From Leucobacter viscericola (lineage in GTDB: Bacteria; Actinomycetota; Actinomycetes; Actinomycetales; Microbacteriaceae), in NCBI RefSeq assembly GCF_011299575.1, contig NZ_CP049863.1, positions 3,596,001 to 3,660,000 of the forward strand: a DNA stretch of 64,000 nucleotides, read 5' to 3'. Shown piece after piece: positions 61,835 to 64,000 of this stretch. The number at the start of each line of letters is the position of its first letter. Within the stretch, counting starts at the first letter, position 1. The notes beneath the pieces were generated by a model, which saw nothing but the letters and a program-made list of their open reading frames with translations, was not told the DNA's origin and ran no database searches. A program made the position numbers and the translations under genes.

Positions 61835-61989
61835 CTATCGACCAAATCATTGAGGCAATAGCCGACTATCGCGACTGGATTGAGCGTCAACTGTTTGGTG
61901 CCCCGATCGACGTCGAGACGTATCGAGAGCACCTAGAGATCGAAGAACTACGAGAGAAAGCGGAGCCCCTTGGCGAAAAGGAATCCTGA
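61831..61989 (+). CDS. Small acidic phage protein
   Basis: A 52-residue frame from ATG 61831 (MTIDQIIEAIADYRDWIERQ) is helical and acidic. It overlaps the WhiB-like gene by about 20 bp. Confidence 0.45.
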   Translation: MTIDQIIEAIADYRDWIERQLFGAPIDVETYREHLEIEELREKAEPLGEKES

Positions 61990-62230
61990 GGCTGAATTGC
62001 GGCACGCCATTCAGAAGGAGTGGAAGAAGCCGAAATGTCTCGGTGGTGAGTCGCTCTATGTTGACTACGAGAAGCCGCCTACTCGGGTCGAGGCGCGCGC
62101 CTTGTGTCGAGGTTGCCCACTCCTTGAGCTCTGTGATGAGGCGGCCCAAACTCGACGCCCCGCATGGGGGGTGTGGGGTGGTCGGGTATACGGTTCAGGA
62201 AATTTCAGAAAACCGCTTGACAGGAATTAA
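61970..62230 (+). CDS. WhiB-like iron-sulfur regulator
   Basis: The 86-residue protein has the four cysteines of WhiB proteins (Cys23, Cys46, Cys49, Cys55 in ALCRGCPLLELC) and the G-V-W-G-G turn (PAWGVWGGRVYG). WhiB-like proteins bind a [4Fe-4S] cluster and the main sigma factor and alter promoter choice; phage versions can modify host transcription. It starts at TTG 61970. Its stop precedes a TTGACA-type promoter. Confidence 0.82.
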   Translation: MAKRNPEAELRHAIQKEWKKPKCLGGESLYVDYEKPPTRVEARALCRGCPLLELCDEAAQTRRPAWGVWGGRVYGSGNFRKPLDRN

Positions 62231-62256
62231 CACTAATGTGTAGATTAGTCAGCAAT
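62217..62256 (+). promoter_or_regulatory. Strong promoter with 27-bp operator element
   Basis: A consensus -35 TTGACA (62217-62222), 18-bp spacer and -10 TAGATT (62241-62246) contain the element ACACTAATGTG (62230-62240), TAGATT and AGTCAGCAAT. This is the clearest promoter of the set and shows that the element's hexamer is a -10. Confidence 0.75.
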
Positions 62257-62291
62257 GGGAAACGCAAACAAAAACAGATTGGAGGATCATC

Positions 62292-63224
62292 GTGGCACTT
62301 ACGGATGATGAGGTTCGTCGCCTAGCGGTTGACATTCTCAAGGCACCGACTGCGCGAGATATGCAGCAGAAGATCGGCGCTTCGAATCTCGCCAATGGCT
62401 GCAATTACTGCCTTGCCTGCAACCTTATGGGCGACATGCGGGAAACGCCGATGCTCGACCGGGCGTACCTTGGCCGCGTTTGGGGAACTGCAATTCATGC
62501 CCTCAAGGAAATGCGGCAGAAAGCCTGGCTCGCAGAGCAGCGGAAGGCTGATCGTGAAGAATGGGATGACATCAAGCGCCAGCGCATTGCGCCGTTTGCT
62601 CGCAGATTCCCTGACGCGCAGGTTGAGAAGCGATTCTCTCTCGGGCTTATCCCTGGATATGGTCGCGTCGGCTCCACCGCAGACCTCTTTCTTCCCAGTG
62701 AGGGGCATCTGTTTGACTGGAAGGGTTCGAAGCGCAAAGACATTCTGTTGCTGATTGACTTCCTGCACATGCAAAAGGGGCACCCTGAAGGGATCTTCGG
62801 TCGACGGCACCAGGACGTCAAGCTCAGCGAAGCGCAGTACGCCGAGCAGATGGTCAAGATGGAGTACAAGGTAACGGGCTACTTTGCCCAGCTTCAGAGT
62901 TACGGACGAGGCAAGGCGCTGCAGGGTTACGACGTCAAGCGAATGAGTATCGTGCTCATTGCGCGCGACGGCACTGGCTGGTTTGATAACCCTGGCCTTG
63001 ACGGTTGGGAAGACGAGCACAAGAAGCACGATCTTTACGTACTGAGTTTCGACTACAACCCCGAATACGCCAACTTTGTCTGGCAGCGCGGCCTCGACAT
63101 CTGGGCCGAGCTCCAGTCGGGCAAGCCTCTCGAGGGGTTTGAGCGCAACGTGAATTGCTTCCCCTGCTCCCTTGAAGTGAAGAACGCGCAGGAGCAAGCA
63201 GTTGTCACGCCAATTGCTGCATAG
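62292..63224 (+). CDS. Cas4/RecB-like PD-(D/E)XK nuclease with Fe-S cysteines
   Basis: The 310-residue protein has catalytic residues in GSTADLFLP (Asp131) and LFDWKGSKR (Asp142, Lys144) of a PD-(D/E)XK nuclease. The Cys set CNYCLAC (37, 40, 43) near the N-terminus and CFPC (289, 292) near the C-terminus resembles Cas4/AddB iron-sulfur nucleases. It pairs with the following Sak4-like ATPase as a recombination module. GTG 62292 follows GGAGGAT. Confidence 0.8.
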   Translation: MALTDDEVRRLAVDILKAPTARDMQQKIGASNLANGCNYCLACNLMGDMRETPMLDRAYLGRVWGTAIHALKEMRQKAWLAEQRKADREEWDDIKRQRIAPFARRFPDAQVEKRFSLGLIPGYGRVGSTADLFLPSEGHLFDWKGSKRKDILLLIDFLHMQKGHPEGIFGRRHQDVKLSEAQYAEQMVKMEYKVTGYFAQLQSYGRGKALQGYDVKRMSIVLIARDGTGWFDNPGLDGWEDEHKKHDLYVLSFDYNPEYANFVWQRGLDIWAELQSGKPLEGFERNVNCFPCSLEVKNAQEQAVVTPIAA

Positions 63225-63252
63225 AACACCAATGCGTGAAGTAGTCAGCTAA
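63214..63252 (+). promoter_or_regulatory. Promoter with 27-bp operator element
   Basis: -35-like TTGCTG (63214-63219), 17-bp spacer, then ACACCAATGCG (63226-63236), hexamer TGAAGT and AGTCAGCTAA lie before ATG 63276. The spacing inside the element is the same as in the other three copies. Confidence 0.65.
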
Positions 63253-63275
63253 AATCACAAACTAGGAGGATCATT

Positions 63276-64000
63276 ATGTCCAACGTCACAACTCTCCCAA
63301 CTCCGACATTCGCGGCGTTCATTCAACCGCCCGAGGAAGTTGGTCGACCGAAGAGCATTCTGCTCTACGGCACGCACGGCACTCGCAAGACCAGTATCGC
63401 CGGTTCGATCATTAAGGCGCCAGGCTTCAAAAAGGTGCTCTTCATTGATATTGACAATGGTGCTGAAGTGTTGATGAACGATCCCGTAATCAAGGAAGCC
63501 ATTGTCGAAGGTCGTTTGCAAATCCTTCAGGTTTCGTCGCTCGATGGCGATGCGTTCGTAAAGATCAATGCCGTTGTTGACGAGATCACCAAAACCGATT
63601 TCGGCTACGATGCGGTGATTCTCGACACACTTGACGTCGCTCAAGATGTGGCGGAAAAGGTCATTAAGAAGAAATACGAAGGCTCCAAGAACACCTTCGG
63701 TGTGTTCGGTGATCTCGGAATCTGGACCGATGAGATCGTGCGCAAGCTGCACGAATCGAAGCACTTTATGTCGATCGTTACCTGCCACTCCAAGGAGCAG
63801 ACCCTCGAGTCAGGCGCTCACCGAATCCTGCCAAGGCTCTCCGGCTCAAGCAAAGACGCAATCGGTGGCATTCCGTCGATCGTTGCATACCTCGAGTACC
63901 AGGCAGATCCCGAAAGTGGCAATACGCACCTCGTTGCTCGTGTCGCCGAGAGTGAAGTAGTGATCTCCAAGAATCGCTACTCATTGCCGCCATTCATCAT
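63276..64000 (+). CDS. Sak4-like RecA-fold ATPase (partial)
   Basis: The frame from ATG 63276 stays open to the window end. It carries Walker A GTHGTRKT (residues 32-39), LFIDIDNGAEVL, and Walker B AVILDTLD (113-120). This is the form of Sak4 single-strand annealing-associated ATPases of phages, which work with an annealing protein or SSB. GGAGGATCATT precedes the ATG. The C-terminus is not in the window. Confidence 0.8.
   Translation, partial: MSNVTTLPTPTFAAFIQPPEEVGRPKSILLYGTHGTRKTSIAGSIIKAPGFKKVLFIDIDNGAEVLMNDPVIKEAIVEGRLQILQVSSLDGDAFVKINAVVDEITKTDFGYDAVILDTLDVAQDVAEKVIKKKYEGSKNTFGVFGDLGIWTDEIVRKLHESKHFMSIVTCHSKEQTLESGAHRILPRLSGSSKDAIGGIPSIVAYLEYQADPESGNTHLVARVAESEVVISKNRYSLPPFI

Larger units (their letters stand above)
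34461..64000. mobile_element. Integrated phage or phage-like island (left part)
   Basis: From the tRNA-Ala 3' end to the window end, every recognisable gene is of phage type: tyrosine integrase, terminases, portal, capsid protease, capsid, MazG-like and glutaredoxin proteins, WhiB-like protein, HNH nuclease, helicase, Cas4-like nuclease and Sak4-like ATPase. The rest are small unknown genes with overlapping ATGA junctions. The head module is on the minus strand and the early-type genes on the plus strand. No tail, holin or endolysin gene is visible. The right end is not included. Confidence 0.93.

Noticed and set aside
34461..64000. CRISPR array
   Set aside because: The recurrent palindromes are unevenly spaced by hundreds to thousands of bases and are not separated by spacers.

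Overview
The first 34.5 kb is chromosomal backbone of a high-GC actinobacterium. The gene order hisE-hisG-hisF-hisI-trpE-(membrane protein)-(small membrane protein)-trpC-trpB-trpA-lgt-pyk, the ANTAR response regulator, the Rne/Rng RNase followed by rplU-rpmA-obgE-proB-proA-nadD-rsfS, and frequent GTG starts all fit the family Microbacteriaceae, perhaps a Leucobacter-like genus. The placement is inference from content and synteny, not from a search.

Chromosomal part (1-34460). A LuxR-type tail and rpe come first, then a histidine/tryptophan block (1481-9211), lgt, pyk and a SulP transporter. Next are tRNA-Leu(CAA), an ANTAR regulator, a thioesterase, polA, a Dcu-like transporter, an N-formylglutamate amidohydrolase homologue, rpsA, coaE, a VKOR-family protein, the RNase E/G gene behind a hairpin-rich leader, and the ribosome/proline/NAD cluster ending at tRNA-Ala(GGC). 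Two housekeeping genes, hisF and polA, are broken by what looks like the same lesion: one G missing from a G run just before AG. This points to sequencing error, or less likely to real mutation.

Mobile part (34461 to beyond 64000). A tyrosine integrase gene lies directly after tRNA-Ala, and everything to the window end looks like an integrated phage-type element whose right end is not in view. Its minus strand (35700-47221) carries a head-and-packaging module (small and large terminase, portal, protease/scaffold, decoration protein, major capsid). It also carries a DGQHR (DndB-type) protein behind four small genes led by a near-perfect actinobacterial SOS box, and MazG-like, glutaredoxin and lipoprotein genes. 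No tail, holin or endolysin gene is visible. Its plus strand (47560-64000) is a long, tightly coupled array of mostly unknown small genes, with an SNF2/DEAD-type helicase, HNH nuclease, WhiB-like protein, Cas4/RecB-like nuclease and Sak4-like ATPase.

The most unusual structure is regulatory DNA. A 12-bp palindrome of the form TTAGYYRRCTAA recurs at gene boundaries over about 17 kb. Four copies or close variants are embedded in a 27-bp element of fixed geometry (ACACYAATRYG, a -10-like hexamer, then AGYCARCTAA) that looks like promoter plus operator. A 15-bp inverted repeat containing the first half of that element brackets an AT-rich segment near 49.7 kb that could be an origin or control hub. 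Together with an SOS box and no recognisable repressor gene, this suggests a stoperator-like regulon on an element that packages its own capsids but, in the part seen, has no tails.
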